NCBI RefSeq assembly: GCF_029916425.1
Contig: NZ_JAHAVQ010000004.1
Coordinates: 124,001 to 188,000 of the forward strand
DNA: 64,000 nucleotides
Origin: Liquorilactobacillus sicerae
GTDB lineage: Bacteria > Bacillota > Bacilli > Lactobacillales > Lactobacillaceae
Reading direction: 5' to 3'
Shown here: piece after piece, positions 9,583 through 18,543 of the stretch
How positions within the stretch are numbered: position 1 is the first letter of the stretch
Layout: each line of letters starts with the position of its first letter
The notes under the pieces: model-generated
The model's input: the letters and a program-made list of their open reading frames with translations, nothing else
What the model was told of the DNA's origin: nothing
The model's database searches: none
Position numbers and translations under genes: made by a program

Positions 9583-10452
9583 ATGAAGGGACTGATTTTA
9601 CAATCATTAAGTGGTTATTACGATGTTTTAGCTTCCGGTATAGTTTATCGGACTAGAGCTCGCGGCAATTTTCGCAAACGGCGGATCACTCCACTAGTTG
9701 GTGATCAAGTTGAATTTAAACCAGCTGGAGTGAAAGAGGGATATTTATTAGAAATTGCTGCTCGCAAGAATAGTTTAGTGCGTCCTCCAGTTGCTAATGT
9801 CGATGCAGCGATTGTCGTTGTTTCATGTAAACAACCGAATTTTTCAGCTAATTTATTAGATCGACAACTGGTAATGTTGGAAGCTCAGAAAATTAAGTCA
9901 GTGATCTATTTTTCAAAGAAGGATCTGCTTTCAGATCAGGAGTTAAAAGGTTTTATGCACATTTTTGCTGCATATGCATGTTATCCGGTTTTTGAGGATT
10001 CAGTAAAGTTGCAAGAATATTTGCAAAAGCAGCTTAAAAAGCAAATATTAGTTGTCATGGGTCAGACTGGTGCTGGGAAATCAACCTTGTTAAATAAGTT
10101 CGATGCGACTTGGAAATTGCCAACGGGAGAAGTTTCGAAAGCTTTAAGTCGTGGTAAGCATACGACGCGAAAAGTTGCTTTAATGGCTTGGAAAAACAAT
10201 TATATTGCTGATACTCCAGGTTTCTCATCTTTTGAATTGCAAAACCTAGACAGCCAAAACTTACGTCAATTATTTCCAGATTTTTGGCCAGTTCAAAACA
10301 ACTGCAAATTTCGCGGTTGTTTACATCAAAATGAACCACATTGTGCAGTTAAAGCGGCAGTTGCTGCAAAAAAAATCGCGGCCAGTCGATATCAAAGTTA
10401 TTTGCAATTTTTAGAAGAATTACAGCAGAAAAAACCAAAATATAATAGATGA
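9583..10452 (+). CDS. rsgA: Small ribosomal subunit biogenesis GTPase RsgA
   Basis: Circularly permuted GTPase that acts late in 30S assembly. The 289-residue protein has an N-terminal OB fold, then G motifs in permuted order: a G4-like SKKDL, the P-loop GQTGAGKST and DTPGF, followed by a zinc site with Cys-Cys-His-Cys (CKFRGCLHQNEPHC). The start is ATG at 9583 after AAGGGGG. The position after the kinase and before rpe is the usual Firmicutes order. Confidence 0.96.
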   Translation: MKGLILQSLSGYYDVLASGIVYRTRARGNFRKRRITPLVGDQVEFKPAGVKEGYLLEIAARKNSLVRPPVANVDAAIVVVSCKQPNFSANLLDRQLVMLEAQKIKSVIYFSKKDLLSDQELKGFMHIFAAYACYPVFEDSVKLQEYLQKQLKKQILVVMGQTGAGKSTLLNKFDATWKLPTGEVSKALSRGKHTTRKVALMAWKNNYIADTPGFSSFELQNLDSQNLRQLFPDFWPVQNNCKFRGCLHQNEPHCAVKAAVAAKKIAASRYQSYLQFLEELQQKKPKYNR

Positions 10453-10467
10453 AAGGATTGATCATTA

Positions 10468-11118
10468 ATGAAAATTGCTCCTTCAATTTTAAGCGCTAAT
10501 TTTGCTGAACTCGGCAAAAGTGTTCAACAAGTTGCTGCTGGCGGGGCTGATTATTTGCATATTGATATTATGGATGGACATTTTGTACCCAATTTGTCAT
10601 TTGGGTTACCAATTATTAAAGCATTGCGGCCAGTGACGGATCTGCCATTTGATTGTCATTTGATGGTTACTAATCCAGCTGACTATCTTCAAGCGCTAGC
10701 AGCTAGTCAGGTTCAGATCATTGGTGTTCATGCTGAAGCAACTGTTCATCTTTGTCGTTTGCTGCAGCAAATCAAAGCTGTTGGCTGTCAAACTGAGGTC
10801 GTGATCAATCCAGCAACAAGTCTAACGGTTATTGAAGAGGTCTTGCCACTGGTGGATTCGGTTTTATTAATGACGGTCAACCCTGGTTTTGGTGGTCAAA
10901 AATTTTTACCATTTGTCTTGAAAAAGATTCAGCGCTTAGCACGAATTAAACAACAAAATAATTATCAATTTGAAATTGAAGTTGATGGTGGCATCGATCC
11001 AGTAACTATTAAGTCATGTGCCACAGCCGGAGCAACAATTGCTGTTGCTGGATCATTCATTTTCCAAGCCGATCCACAAAAACAGTTGGCATTATTAAAG
11101 GCAGCCGTGGAGGGATAA
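10468..11118 (+). CDS. rpe: Ribulose-phosphate 3-epimerase
   Basis: Interconverts ribulose 5-phosphate and xylulose 5-phosphate in the pentose phosphate pathway. The 216-residue TIM-barrel has SILSANF at the N-terminus, the metal-binding HIDIMDGHFVPN, VNPGFGGQKF, and the phosphate-binding EVDGGI and AGSFIF. The length is normal. It starts after GAAAGGA and ends inside the start region of thiN. Confidence 0.97.
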   Translation: MKIAPSILSANFAELGKSVQQVAAGGADYLHIDIMDGHFVPNLSFGLPIIKALRPVTDLPFDCHLMVTNPADYLQALAASQVQIIGVHAEATVHLCRLLQQIKAVGCQTEVVINPATSLTVIEEVLPLVDSVLLMTVNPGFGGQKFLPFVLKKIQRLARIKQQNNYQFEIEVDGGIDPVTIKSCATAGATIAVAGSFIFQADPQKQLALLKAAVEG

Positions 11119-11120
11119 TG

Positions 11121-11771
11121 ATGGAGATCAATTTATTAGTCGGCGGTCCAGTCAAAAATTGGCCCAAGGATTTGTTGGGTAAAAAAAAGGCAGCCGTTTG
11201 GGCAGGAGCTGATCGTGGTGCATTATACTTGGTTCAAAATGGGATTCAGCCGCTTTTAGCAATCGGTGATTTTGATTCAGCTACCTCCATGGAACGAAAG
11301 TTGATATTTGCTAAAAGTCAACGAGTGATCACTGATCAACCTGAAAAAGATGATACTGATACTGAATTAGCAGTTCGACATCTATTGACCGACTATCAAG
11401 CAGCGAGAATCAATATTTACGGAGCAACTGGCGGTCGGATCGATCATTTATTAGCTAATCTATTTTTTGTCATTCGACCGGAATTTCGGTCACATTTGCA
11501 ACAAATCTTTTTATTTGATCGGCAAAACTCAATCAGTTTTTTTAACCCAGGTCATTATATAATTAAACGTGAAACTGATAAAAAATATTTAGCATTCGTT
11601 CTTTTGACGAGTGTTGCCAAATTGTCATTATATGACGAAAAGTATCAATTGGCAGGTAAAAGTTTTACTTATCCGATTTCGCTTGCTAGTAATGAATTTA
11701 TCGGTCAAACGGCCAGCTTTTCTTTTGCTAGTGGTGTGGTCGGTGTAATTCAAAGCAAAGATCTAAATTAA
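11121..11771 (+). CDS. thiN: Thiamine diphosphokinase
   Basis: Transfers pyrophosphate from ATP to thiamine to make thiamine diphosphate. The 216-residue protein shows the family motifs: GADRGA, IGDFDS, DTDTELA and GATGGRIDH. Two ATG codons are adjacent (11118 and 11121). GGAGGG at 11109-11114 is only three bases from the first but six from the second, so 11121 is chosen; the first would overlap the rpe stop. It is the last gene of the coaBC operon, closed by a strong terminator. Confidence 0.93.
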   Translation: MEINLLVGGPVKNWPKDLLGKKKAAVWAGADRGALYLVQNGIQPLLAIGDFDSATSMERKLIFAKSQRVITDQPEKDDTDTELAVRHLLTDYQAARINIYGATGGRIDHLLANLFFVIRPEFRSHLQQIFLFDRQNSISFFNPGHYIIKRETDKKYLAFVLLTSVAKLSLYDEKYQLAGKSFTYPISLASNEFIGQTASFSFASGVVGVIQSKDLN

Positions 11772-11806
11772 AAAGAGCCTCCATCCATTATGAAGGCTCT
11801 TTTTAA
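11768..11806. terminator. Bidirectional terminator between thiN and rpmB
   Basis: AAAAAGAGCCT pairs with AGGCTCTTTTT around a short loop, giving A and T tracts on both sides. It serves the convergent thiN and rpmB transcripts. Confidence 0.85.
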
Positions 11807-11811
11807 TTTAT

Positions 11812-11997
11812 TTATACACGGGTAACTTTTCCAGATTTAAGGGCACGGGCTGAAACCCAAACACGTTTCGGCTTGCCATCAACTAAGATCCGAACTTTTT
11901 GCAAATTTGGTTTCCAAGAACGGTTTGTTTGATTCAAGGCATGTGAACGTTTTTTGCCAAAAGTCGTTTTACGGCCGGTTATGAAATCTTTAGCCAT
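11812..11997 (-). CDS. rpmB: 50S ribosomal protein L28
   Basis: Component of the large ribosomal subunit. The 61-residue basic protein begins [20 protein letters not shown] and contains the conserved [18 protein letters not shown] core. It lacks the CxxC zinc pairs seen in some paralogues. GGAGG lies eight bases before the ATG on the minus strand. It is monocistronic and divergent from the Asp23/fakA operon, as in Bacillus and lactobacilli. Confidence 0.97.
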   Translation of the reverse strand: MAKDFITGRKTTFGKKRSHALNQTNRSWKPNLQKVRILVDGKPKRVWVSARALKSGKVTRV

Positions 11998-12052
11998 TTT
12001 ATTTTCCTCCTAAATATACAAATTCGTAGCATTTCTGCTCACTTACTTATTA

Positions 12053-12081
12053 AAATTAACATAGTTAACAGGTGATTGCAA
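12053..12081 (-). promoter_or_regulatory. Promoter of rpmB
   Basis: On the minus strand TTGCAA (12076-12081) is followed after 17 bases by TAATTT (12053-12058). It lies about 55 bases before the rpmB start. Confidence 0.55.
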
Positions 12082-12144
12082 GGCTTTTGTAAAGTAAAAA
12101 CACTTGGCAGCTACGAGAAACTTTTGAGATGTTAAATGGCTTAC

Positions 12145-12174
12145 TTGGTGTTATCATTCATTTTATGATAAAAT
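12145..12174 (+). promoter_or_regulatory. Promoter of the Asp23-fakA operon
   Basis: TTGGTG at 12145-12150, an 18-base spacer and TAAAAT at 12169-12174 with a TGA extended -10 element directly before it. It lies about 45 bases before the first gene. Confidence 0.6.
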
Positions 12175-12216
12175 ATCTTTAATTGTGGTGTTCTTAATTT
12201 AAGGAGGTTGTCATTT

Positions 12217-12579
12217 ATGGCTGTTAAAATCAAAACACAGTTTGGTGACATTGAGATTACAAACGATGTTATTGCTACTGTTGTTGGTGGCGCTGCGACC
12301 GAAATCTTTGGGATCGTCGGAATGGCTAGCAAAAACCAAATCAGAGATAATTTAAATGAGATCCTAAAACGTGATAATTATTCTAAAGGGGTAGTTGTTC
12401 GTCAAGAAGACGACGCAGTAGCAGTTGATGTCTACATTATTGTTGGCTATGGTACCAAGATTTCTGAAGTGTGTCGTAATGTTCAAGACAAAGTTAAATA
12501 CAATTTAAAATCGATGTTAGGAATAACTGCTAACTCTGTTAATGTGATTGTGCAGGGTGTCAGAGTGATTGAAGATTAG
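12217..12579 (+). CDS. Asp23/Gls24 family envelope stress protein (YloU-like)
   Basis: A 120-residue member of the Asp23/Gls24 family, here the short YloU type that almost always precedes fakA. It has the family's small alpha/beta pattern with FGDIEITNDVIATVVGGAA near the start and DVYIIVGYGTKI in the middle. No signal or membrane segment is visible. Family members associate with the inner face of the membrane and with envelope stress; the role of this short type is not settled. The ATG at 12217 lies nine bases after AAGGAGGT; an earlier TTG at 12208 is too close to it. Confidence 0.9.
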   Translation: MAVKIKTQFGDIEITNDVIATVVGGAATEIFGIVGMASKNQIRDNLNEILKRDNYSKGVVVRQEDDAVAVDVYIIVGYGTKISEVCRNVQDKVKYNLKSMLGITANSVNVIVQGVRVIED

Positions 12580-12606
12580 CGGTTATTTCAGGAGGTACAG
12601 TAAAAG

Positions 12607-14313
12607 TTGAAAGTAAAAGAAATTACGGCAGCAGAATTTAGAAAGATGGTAGCTGTCAGTTCTGAGCGCTTAAATGAAAATGCGGAATTTATTAATTCTT
12701 TGAATGTTTTTCCCGTACCAGATGGCGATACGGGAACTAATATGAGTTTATCTTTAGCGAGCGGGGCTAAATATGTAGTCGATTCAACAGCTGAAGACGT
12801 AGGCTCATTGGCTTCAGCCTTGGCTAAAGGACTTTTAATGGGAGCCAGAGGAAATTCCGGGGTTATTTTGTCACAGATTTTCCGGGGCTTCTATAAAAGT
12901 ACAGAAAAAAAGCACCAGTTAACTGCTAAAGATTTAGCAGCTGCTTTAACTGGTGGAGTTGAAACAGCTTATAAAGCTGTCATGAAACCTACTGAAGGAA
13001 CAATTTTGACCGTTGCCCGGCAGGCAGCTAAGGCAGCTAATCAAGTTGCTAGTGGTAATGATGTTGCAGCTAGTGAAGTCATGACGGCAGCTTTTAAAGC
13101 AGCTAAAATTGCGTTAGCGCATACACCAGAGCAATTGCCAGTTTTAAAAGAAGTTGGCGTTGTTGATTCCGGCGGTCAAGGCTTGACTTTTGTTTATGAA
13201 GCTTTTCATGATGCTTTGATAAATCAAGATACAGCTGTTCATAAGACTCATCAGCCAAGCATCGGTGAAATGGATGAGATGGTCAATGCGGCTCATCATC
13301 AAAGCGTTCAGAGTCAGTTGAATACTGAAGATATTCGGTATGGGTATTGCACGGAAATTATGGTGCGATTGGGTGCTGGGCGTTTAGTTGATCAAAAATT
13401 TGACTATGACCAATTTCGTCAGCACTTGAGCAAAATTGGTGATTCATTATTGGTGGTTGCGGATGATGAAATTGTTAAGGTGCATGTTCATACTGAGCAT
13501 CCAGGTGAAGTGTTAGCTTATGGCCAGCATTTTGGCTCACTGATTAAAGTTAAAGTTGATAATATGCGCTTACAGCACGAAACAATTCTTGAACACGATC
13601 AACAACAAACTTCAAGTGCCTCGGCAGCAGTTGCAACGCCGACCACAGAAACCGTCAATGGTTATGGCGTAATTGCAATTGCATCTGGTGCTGGTTTGGC
13701 AAAATTATTTAAGGGTTTGGGTGCCACTTTGATTTTAAATGGCGGCCAGACGATGAATCCAAGTACAGAAGACATTGTTGAAGCAGTCAAACAGACTGGG
13801 GCAAAGAAAGTTATTATTTTACCAAATAACAAAAACATTTTCTTAGCAGCTCAACAAGCAGCTAAGGTTGCTGAAGCTGAAGTTACCGTTGTCCCAAGCA
13901 AAACGATTGCCCAGGGGATGACCGCTTTACTTAGCTTTGATAGTCAAGTAAGTTTATCGGAAAATCAGTCCAGAATGACGGAAGAACTTGATTCAGTTAA
14001 ATCTGGGCAAATAACGACAGCAGTTCGTGATTCAACAATTGATGGCCAAGAAATAAAAAAGGGCGATTACATGGCAATTGTCGATGGGAAAATCATCTTG
14101 ACCAACGCAGTGAGAAAAACAGCTGCAGTTGCGATGCTTAAGCGGATGCTAAGCGATGATAGCGAAATCGTCACAATTATCTACGGAGCTGACGGAAATG
14201 AAGAAGAAGCTAATGAAATTGCGGCAGCGGCTCATCAGCTGGATGAAGATCTAGAAGTAGAAGTTCATTTTGGTGGTCAGCCAGTTTATCCATACTTGAT
14301 TTCTGTAGAGTAA
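12607..14313 (+). CDS. fakA: Fatty acid kinase subunit A (DhaL/DAK2-domain protein)
   Basis: ATP-binding subunit of fatty acid kinase, which works with FakB to make acyl-phosphate from exogenous fatty acids for phospholipid synthesis. The 568 residues start with a DhaL-like domain containing the metal-binding VPDGDTGTNM near residue 37 and GARGNSGVILSQ, followed by a middle and a C-terminal DegV-like region. The start is TTG at 12607 after CAGGAGGT. plsX, which also yields acyl-phosphate, lies two genes downstream, so the operon groups both routes. Confidence 0.92.
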   Translation: MKVKEITAAEFRKMVAVSSERLNENAEFINSLNVFPVPDGDTGTNMSLSLASGAKYVVDSTAEDVGSLASALAKGLLMGARGNSGVILSQIFRGFYKSTEKKHQLTAKDLAAALTGGVETAYKAVMKPTEGTILTVARQAAKAANQVASGNDVAASEVMTAAFKAAKIALAHTPEQLPVLKEVGVVDSGGQGLTFVYEAFHDALINQDTAVHKTHQPSIGEMDEMVNAAHHQSVQSQLNTEDIRYGYCTEIMVRLGAGRLVDQKFDYDQFRQHLSKIGDSLLVVADDEIVKVHVHTEHPGEVLAYGQHFGSLIKVKVDNMRLQHETILEHDQQQTSSASAAVATPTTETVNGYGVIAIASGAGLAKLFKGLGATLILNGGQTMNPSTEDIVEAVKQTGAKKVIILPNNKNIFLAAQQAAKVAEAEVTVVPSKTIAQGMTALLSFDSQVSLSENQSRMTEELDSVKSGQITTAVRDSTIDGQEIKKGDYMAIVDGKIILTNAVRKTAAVAMLKRMLSDDSEIVTIIYGADGNEEEANEIAAAAHQLDEDLEVEVHFGGQPVYPYLISVE

Positions 14314-14323
14314 CAATCATGTT

Positions 14324-14360
14324 TTGCTGACTGGTAATGACTTACCAGTCAGTTTTTTTT
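14324..14360 (+). terminator. Terminator between fakA and recG
   Basis: TGACTGGTAA pairs with TTACCAGTCA across a four-base loop and is followed by eight T. It probably attenuates read-through from fakA into recG. An ATG at 14337 falls in the loop and is not a credible recG start. Confidence 0.8.
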
Positions 14361-14378
14361 AGAAAAGAAGTGATCAAT

Positions 14379-16421
14379 TTGACTAATGTTTTAAATCAGC
14401 CGGTTTCTGTCTTAAAGGGTGTTGGTTCGAAAACCGCTGCGGCCTTGCAGCATTTACAGATTGTAACTTTGGAGGACTTACTGACGGCTTATCCATTTCG
14501 GTATGATGATTACCGGCCTAAAGCACTGGCAGAACTGATTGATCAAGAAAAAACTACCTTAAGAGGGACAGTCGCTAATCCTCCAGTCGTGACCCGCTTT
14601 GGAAGAAAGAAAAATCGCTTGAATTTTCGCTTGCTGCTTGATCAGGATGTAATTTTAGTTACTTTTTTCAATCAAGCTTATCTTGCTGACAAAATTGAAA
14701 CCGGAGCTGAAGTGACTGTCTTTGGTAAATGGGACAGTTCGCGGCAGCGTTTAGCTGGGATGAAGTTGCTGACTTTTAATCGCAATGATCAACTGGCTGG
14801 AATTTATCGCTCATCAAAAGAAATTAAACAAACTAAATTGCAAAGCTTGATCAAAGAAGCTTATCAAAAATTCAGTGCAGAGATCACAAATTTGGTGCCG
14901 GCTGTTTTACAAAAAAAATATCATTTGTTAGATCGTAAGCAGATGATCCATGATATGCATTTTCCTGCATCAGCGGCAGCAGCCCAAGCAGCAAAACGTT
15001 CAGCAATTTATGAAGAGTTCTTCTTATTTCAAGCTCGACTGCAGTATTTGAAACAAATTGATCAAAAAAAGAGTGGTTTGCAAATTAATTATCAAAATGA
15101 TCAATTGAAAAAGTTTATTTCCAGCTTGCCATTTGAATTAACACCAGCACAAAAAAGATCTGTTAATCAGATTTGTCACGACTTGCATCGCCCAATTCAT
15201 ATGAATCGTCTTTTACAAGGAGACGTTGGTTCAGGGAAAACGATTGTGGCGGCAATTGCGATGTATGCTGCTGTGACTGCTGGTTTTCAAGCAGCTTTAA
15301 TGGCTCCCACTGAAATTTTGGCAGAGCAGCATGCTGAAAAACTATTTCAACTATTTCAACCCTGGGGAGTTTCTGTGGGTTTGCTGACGAGTTCGATCAC
15401 AGCAGGTTCTCGGCAACGCCAGGAACTATTGCATCAAGTTGCGACTGGCAAAATCAATATTTTAATCGGAACGCATGCTTTGATCCAAGATGAAGTCAAA
15501 TTTGAACGGCTTGGTTTGGTGATTACAGACGAGCAGCACCGCTTCGGCGTTAATCAGCGTCAAGCTTTGCGGCTAAAAGCCACGCAGCCAGATGTTTTGG
15601 CCATGACTGCTACCCCGATTCCACGAACATTAGCTTTGACAACTTACGGAGAAATGGATGTTTCATTGATTAATGAATTACCAAAAGGACGTAAGCCGGT
15701 CAAGACATTTTGGCTTAAGCCAACGCAGTTACAACAAGCGTTTGATTTTATTAAGCAGCAATTGATTAAGAAACAGCAGGCCTATTTAGTAACACCATTA
15801 GTTGCTGAATCTGAAGCTTTAGACTTACAAAATGCTGAGCAGCTTTTTGCTGATGCCCAGAAATTTTTTTCACCGGAATATCAAGTTGGTTTAATTCATG
15901 GTAAAATTAAAAACAACGAAAAGCAGCAGATTATGCAGAATTTCAAATCAGGCAAATTAAATATTTTAGTTGCAACGACGGTGATTGAAGTTGGGGTCGA
16001 TGTACCACAGGCTTCAGTGATCTTGATTTTAAATGCTGATCGCTTTGGCTTAGCTCAACTGCATCAGTTGCGTGGACGAGTCGGTCGAAGTAGTATTCAG
16101 TCATATTGTTTGCTGATTGCTGATCCAAAAAATGAAGCTGGGGTTCAACGGATGCAGGCAATGGTCAAAACGACAGATGGATTTGTCATTGCACAAAAAG
16201 ATTTAGAATTGCGGGGACAAGGGGAGATCTTAGGAAATAAGCAATCTGGTCTACCAGACTTTCGGGTTGGTGATCCAATTAAAGATTTGAAAATTTTAGA
16301 AGTTGCTCAAATGGATGCTGCCGAACTTGTGCACCGGCCAGATTTTGTGACTAATCAACAAACTGGCCGATTAGCAGCTTATTTACGTTTTAAAGTTCAA
16401 CCCAAATTGAGTTTTGATTAA
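14379..16421 (+). CDS. recG: ATP-dependent DNA helicase RecG
   Basis: Branch-migration helicase that regresses stalled forks and processes Holliday junctions. An N-terminal wedge domain begins LNQPVSVLKGVGSKTA, followed by helicase motifs: GDVGSGKT (Walker A), TDEQHRFG (DEQH box), MTATPIPRTL and the C-terminal QLHQLRGRVGRS. I start it at TTG 14379, giving 680 residues, the family length. The in-frame ATG at 14337 lies in the preceding terminator hairpin and lacks a ribosome site. Confidence 0.94.
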   Translation: MTNVLNQPVSVLKGVGSKTAAALQHLQIVTLEDLLTAYPFRYDDYRPKALAELIDQEKTTLRGTVANPPVVTRFGRKKNRLNFRLLLDQDVILVTFFNQAYLADKIETGAEVTVFGKWDSSRQRLAGMKLLTFNRNDQLAGIYRSSKEIKQTKLQSLIKEAYQKFSAEITNLVPAVLQKKYHLLDRKQMIHDMHFPASAAAAQAAKRSAIYEEFFLFQARLQYLKQIDQKKSGLQINYQNDQLKKFISSLPFELTPAQKRSVNQICHDLHRPIHMNRLLQGDVGSGKTIVAAIAMYAAVTAGFQAALMAPTEILAEQHAEKLFQLFQPWGVSVGLLTSSITAGSRQRQELLHQVATGKINILIGTHALIQDEVKFERLGLVITDEQHRFGVNQRQALRLKATQPDVLAMTATPIPRTLALTTYGEMDVSLINELPKGRKPVKTFWLKPTQLQQAFDFIKQQLIKKQQAYLVTPLVAESEALDLQNAEQLFADAQKFFSPEYQVGLIHGKIKNNEKQQIMQNFKSGKLNILVATTVIEVGVDVPQASVILILNADRFGLAQLHQLRGRVGRSSIQSYCLLIADPKNEAGVQRMQAMVKTTDGFVIAQKDLELRGQGEILGNKQSGLPDFRVGDPIKDLKILEVAQMDAAELVHRPDFVTNQQTGRLAAYLRFKVQPKLSFD

Positions 16422-16447
16422 AATAAATGATTTATAGGAGTGGTATC

Positions 16448-17458
16448 ATGAAAATAGCAATTGATGCAATGGGTGGCGATCATGCACCGGCCGCAGTTGT
16501 TGCTGGAGTTATTAAAGCCCGTGATCAATTTCCTGATTTAGAGTTTTTATTATTTGGACAGATCGAGCGAATCCAGCCTTTGATTAAAGACTCAACCCGA
16601 ATTAAAATCCTTCCGGCAACCGAAGTCATCGGAATGAATGATGAACCGGTCCAGGCAGTTCGACGGAAGAGAAATTCGTCGCTGGTTTTAGCTGCTAAGG
16701 CAGTCAAGGAAGGTCAAGCAGAAGCACTTTTTTCTTGCGGCAATACAGGAGCTTTATTGGCGGCTGGCTTGTTAATCGTTGGCCGAATCAAGGGAATTAC
16801 GCGTCCTGGACTATTGTCGACCTTGCCGATGATTAGCCAGCAAAGTGGGGCTTTTAATTTACTTGATAGCGGGGCTAATGCCGAAAGCAAACCTGAGCAT
16901 CTTTATCAATATGCATTGTTAGGAAAATATTATGCCCAAAAGGTCCGGGGAGTTGCTAATCCGCGGATCGGTTTATTAAATAATGGGACTGAACCACATA
17001 AGGGTAGTAAAGTTACTCAGGAAGCCTATCAACTATTAAAGGCAGACCCTGAAATTAATTTTGTTGGCAATGTTGAAGCCAATGCGGTTTTGAAAAATGT
17101 AGCTGATGTTATTGTTGCTGATGGTTTTCTTGGCAACACTCTGCTAAAATCAATTGAGGGGACAGCCAGCGCAATTATGCATTTGTTAAAAGAATCGATT
17201 ATGGCAGGCGGTTTTAGCGGCAAAGCTGGAGCATTGCTTTTAAAACCGATATTTAAAGAATTAAAATCAAAGATGAATCAGGCGAAATATGGTGGGGCGG
17301 TCTTACTGGGTGTTAAAGCTCCAGTGGTTAAAGCTCATGGTGCCAGTGATGCAGAAACAGTCTATTATACTTTAGCTCAAATTGAGCAAATGCTGAAGGA
17401 AAAAATGATCCCTGATTTTGTTGAGTATTTTTCGAAAACAGCAATTAAAAAAGATTAA
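16448..17458 (+). CDS. plsX: Phosphate acyltransferase PlsX
   Basis: Converts acyl-ACP to acyl-phosphate, the donor for PlsY in phosphatidic acid synthesis; a peripheral membrane enzyme. The 336-residue protein starts MKIAIDAMGGDHAP, the family signature, and has the conserved FSCGNTGALLA and LLNNGTEPHKGS segments. The ATG at 16448 follows TAGGAGTGG; an in-frame ATG at 16427 lies upstream of that ribosome site. acpP follows 11 bases later, the usual pairing. Confidence 0.96.
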   Translation: MKIAIDAMGGDHAPAAVVAGVIKARDQFPDLEFLLFGQIERIQPLIKDSTRIKILPATEVIGMNDEPVQAVRRKRNSSLVLAAKAVKEGQAEALFSCGNTGALLAAGLLIVGRIKGITRPGLLSTLPMISQQSGAFNLLDSGANAESKPEHLYQYALLGKYYAQKVRGVANPRIGLLNNGTEPHKGSKVTQEAYQLLKADPEINFVGNVEANAVLKNVADVIVADGFLGNTLLKSIEGTASAIMHLLKESIMAGGFSGKAGALLLKPIFKELKSKMNQAKYGGAVLLGVKAPVVKAHGASDAETVYYTLAQIEQMLKEKMIPDFVEYFSKTAIKKD

Positions 17459-17469
17459 AGGAGATAACT

Positions 17470-17712
17470 ATGACCGAAAAGGAAATTTTTGATAAAATTG
17501 CAAAGATAATTCACGAAAGATTTGAAGTTGAACTAGACAAGATTACACCTGAACTGAATTTTACACAGGATTTGGACGTTGATTCAATTGACTTAGTGGA
17601 GTTTGTTCTCGAATTAGAAGATACTTTTGGGGCAGAGATTCCAGATGAGGAAGCAGAAAAGATGACAACAGTGGCCAATGTAGTTGCTTACGTTAAAGCA
17701 CACCAGGCATAA
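17470..17712 (+). CDS. acpP: Acyl carrier protein
   Basis: Carries acyl chains on a 4'-phosphopantetheine arm. The 80-residue acidic helical protein has the attachment motif DVDSIDLVEF with Ser39 as the modified residue; the usual DSLD is DSID here. It follows plsX closely, so it may serve acyl-phosphate synthesis rather than a fatty acid synthase cluster, which is not in the window. A terminator-like hairpin follows. Confidence 0.95.
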   Translation: MTEKEIFDKIAKIIHERFEVELDKITPELNFTQDLDVDSIDLVEFVLELEDTFGAEIPDEEAEKMTTVANVVAYVKAHQA

Positions 17713-17734
17713 AGCTGAAAAAGTGATTTAAATA

Positions 17735-17776
17735 GGCCGTCCCAAAACAATTTGTTTTGACAGCGGTCTTTTATTT
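17735..17776 (+). terminator. Probable terminator after acpP
   Basis: CCAAAACAA pairs with TTGTTTTG, extended by an imperfect GGCCGTC/GCGGTC stem, and ends in CTTTTATTTT. The stem has mismatches, so it may act as an attenuator ahead of rnc. Confidence 0.6.
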
Positions 17777-17823
17777 TAATAATTAGGAAAGTTTGGATTT
17801 TAAATAAGAAGAGGAGATCGACT

Positions 17824-18531
17824 TTGATTAACGGATTAACCCAGATGCTAAAAGAGCAGTTTGGAATTGATTTTAAGAAAACAGAATTATTAGATGAAGC
17901 TTTCACGCACGCTTCTTATGTCAATGAGCATCCAAAGGAGAACTTGAAGTATTATGAACGAATCGAATTCTTAGGTGATGCGGTCATGCAGCTCTGTGTT
18001 TCAGAGTACCTTTTTTTAAGGTTCCCTAATTTACCGGAAGGAAAGCTTTCACGTTTAAGAGCAGCTATGGTTTGCGAAGATAGTTTTAGTAAGTTTGCGG
18101 TAGAATGTAGTTTTGACAAGTATATTCGGCTAGGTAAAGGCGAGGAAAAAGCCAACGCTCGCCAGCGGTCTTCATTGCTTTGCGATATTTTTGAATCATT
18201 TATTGGAGCTTTATATTTGGATGAAGGTAAAGCAGCCGTTGACCAATTTATTGAGCAAGTTGTCTTTCCTAAAATTGATCTTGGCTGGTTTGACCATTTG
18301 CTTGATCATAAAACTGAGCTGCAGGAATATTTGCAGCGCAATGGTGATGTGAATATTGAATATCAAGAACTAGCTGATTTTGGCCCAGAAAATGATAAAA
18401 GTTATCAAATGGCTGTCAGTGCTGACGGAAAAACCCTTGGTATTGGAACTGGTCATTCAAAAAAAACGGCTGAACAAGCAGCAGCCAAAAAAGCGTTGCA
18501 AATTTTATCGGCAGCCAAACAAGCTGATTAA
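17824..18531 (+). CDS. rnc: Ribonuclease III
   Basis: Cleaves double-stranded RNA in rRNA precursors and structured mRNAs. The 235-residue protein has the catalytic motif YYERIEFLGDAVMQL, the acidic DIFESFIGALYLD segment, and a C-terminal double-stranded RNA-binding domain (about 160-230) ending in KKTAEQAAAKKAL. The start is TTG at 17824 after GAGGAGA. It lies directly before smc and ftsY, a conserved Firmicutes order. Confidence 0.96.
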   Translation: MINGLTQMLKEQFGIDFKKTELLDEAFTHASYVNEHPKENLKYYERIEFLGDAVMQLCVSEYLFLRFPNLPEGKLSRLRAAMVCEDSFSKFAVECSFDKYIRLGKGEEKANARQRSSLLCDIFESFIGALYLDEGKAAVDQFIEQVVFPKIDLGWFDHLLDHKTELQEYLQRNGDVNIEYQELADFGPENDKSYQMAVSADGKTLGIGTGHSKKTAEQAAAKKALQILSAAKQAD

Positions 18532-18543
18532 GGAGCAGTCACG

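Noticed and set aside
14337..14378. Longer RecG starting at the ATG at 14337
   Set aside because: The ATG lies in the loop of a strong terminator hairpin, lacks a ribosome site, and the added residues are not RecG-like.
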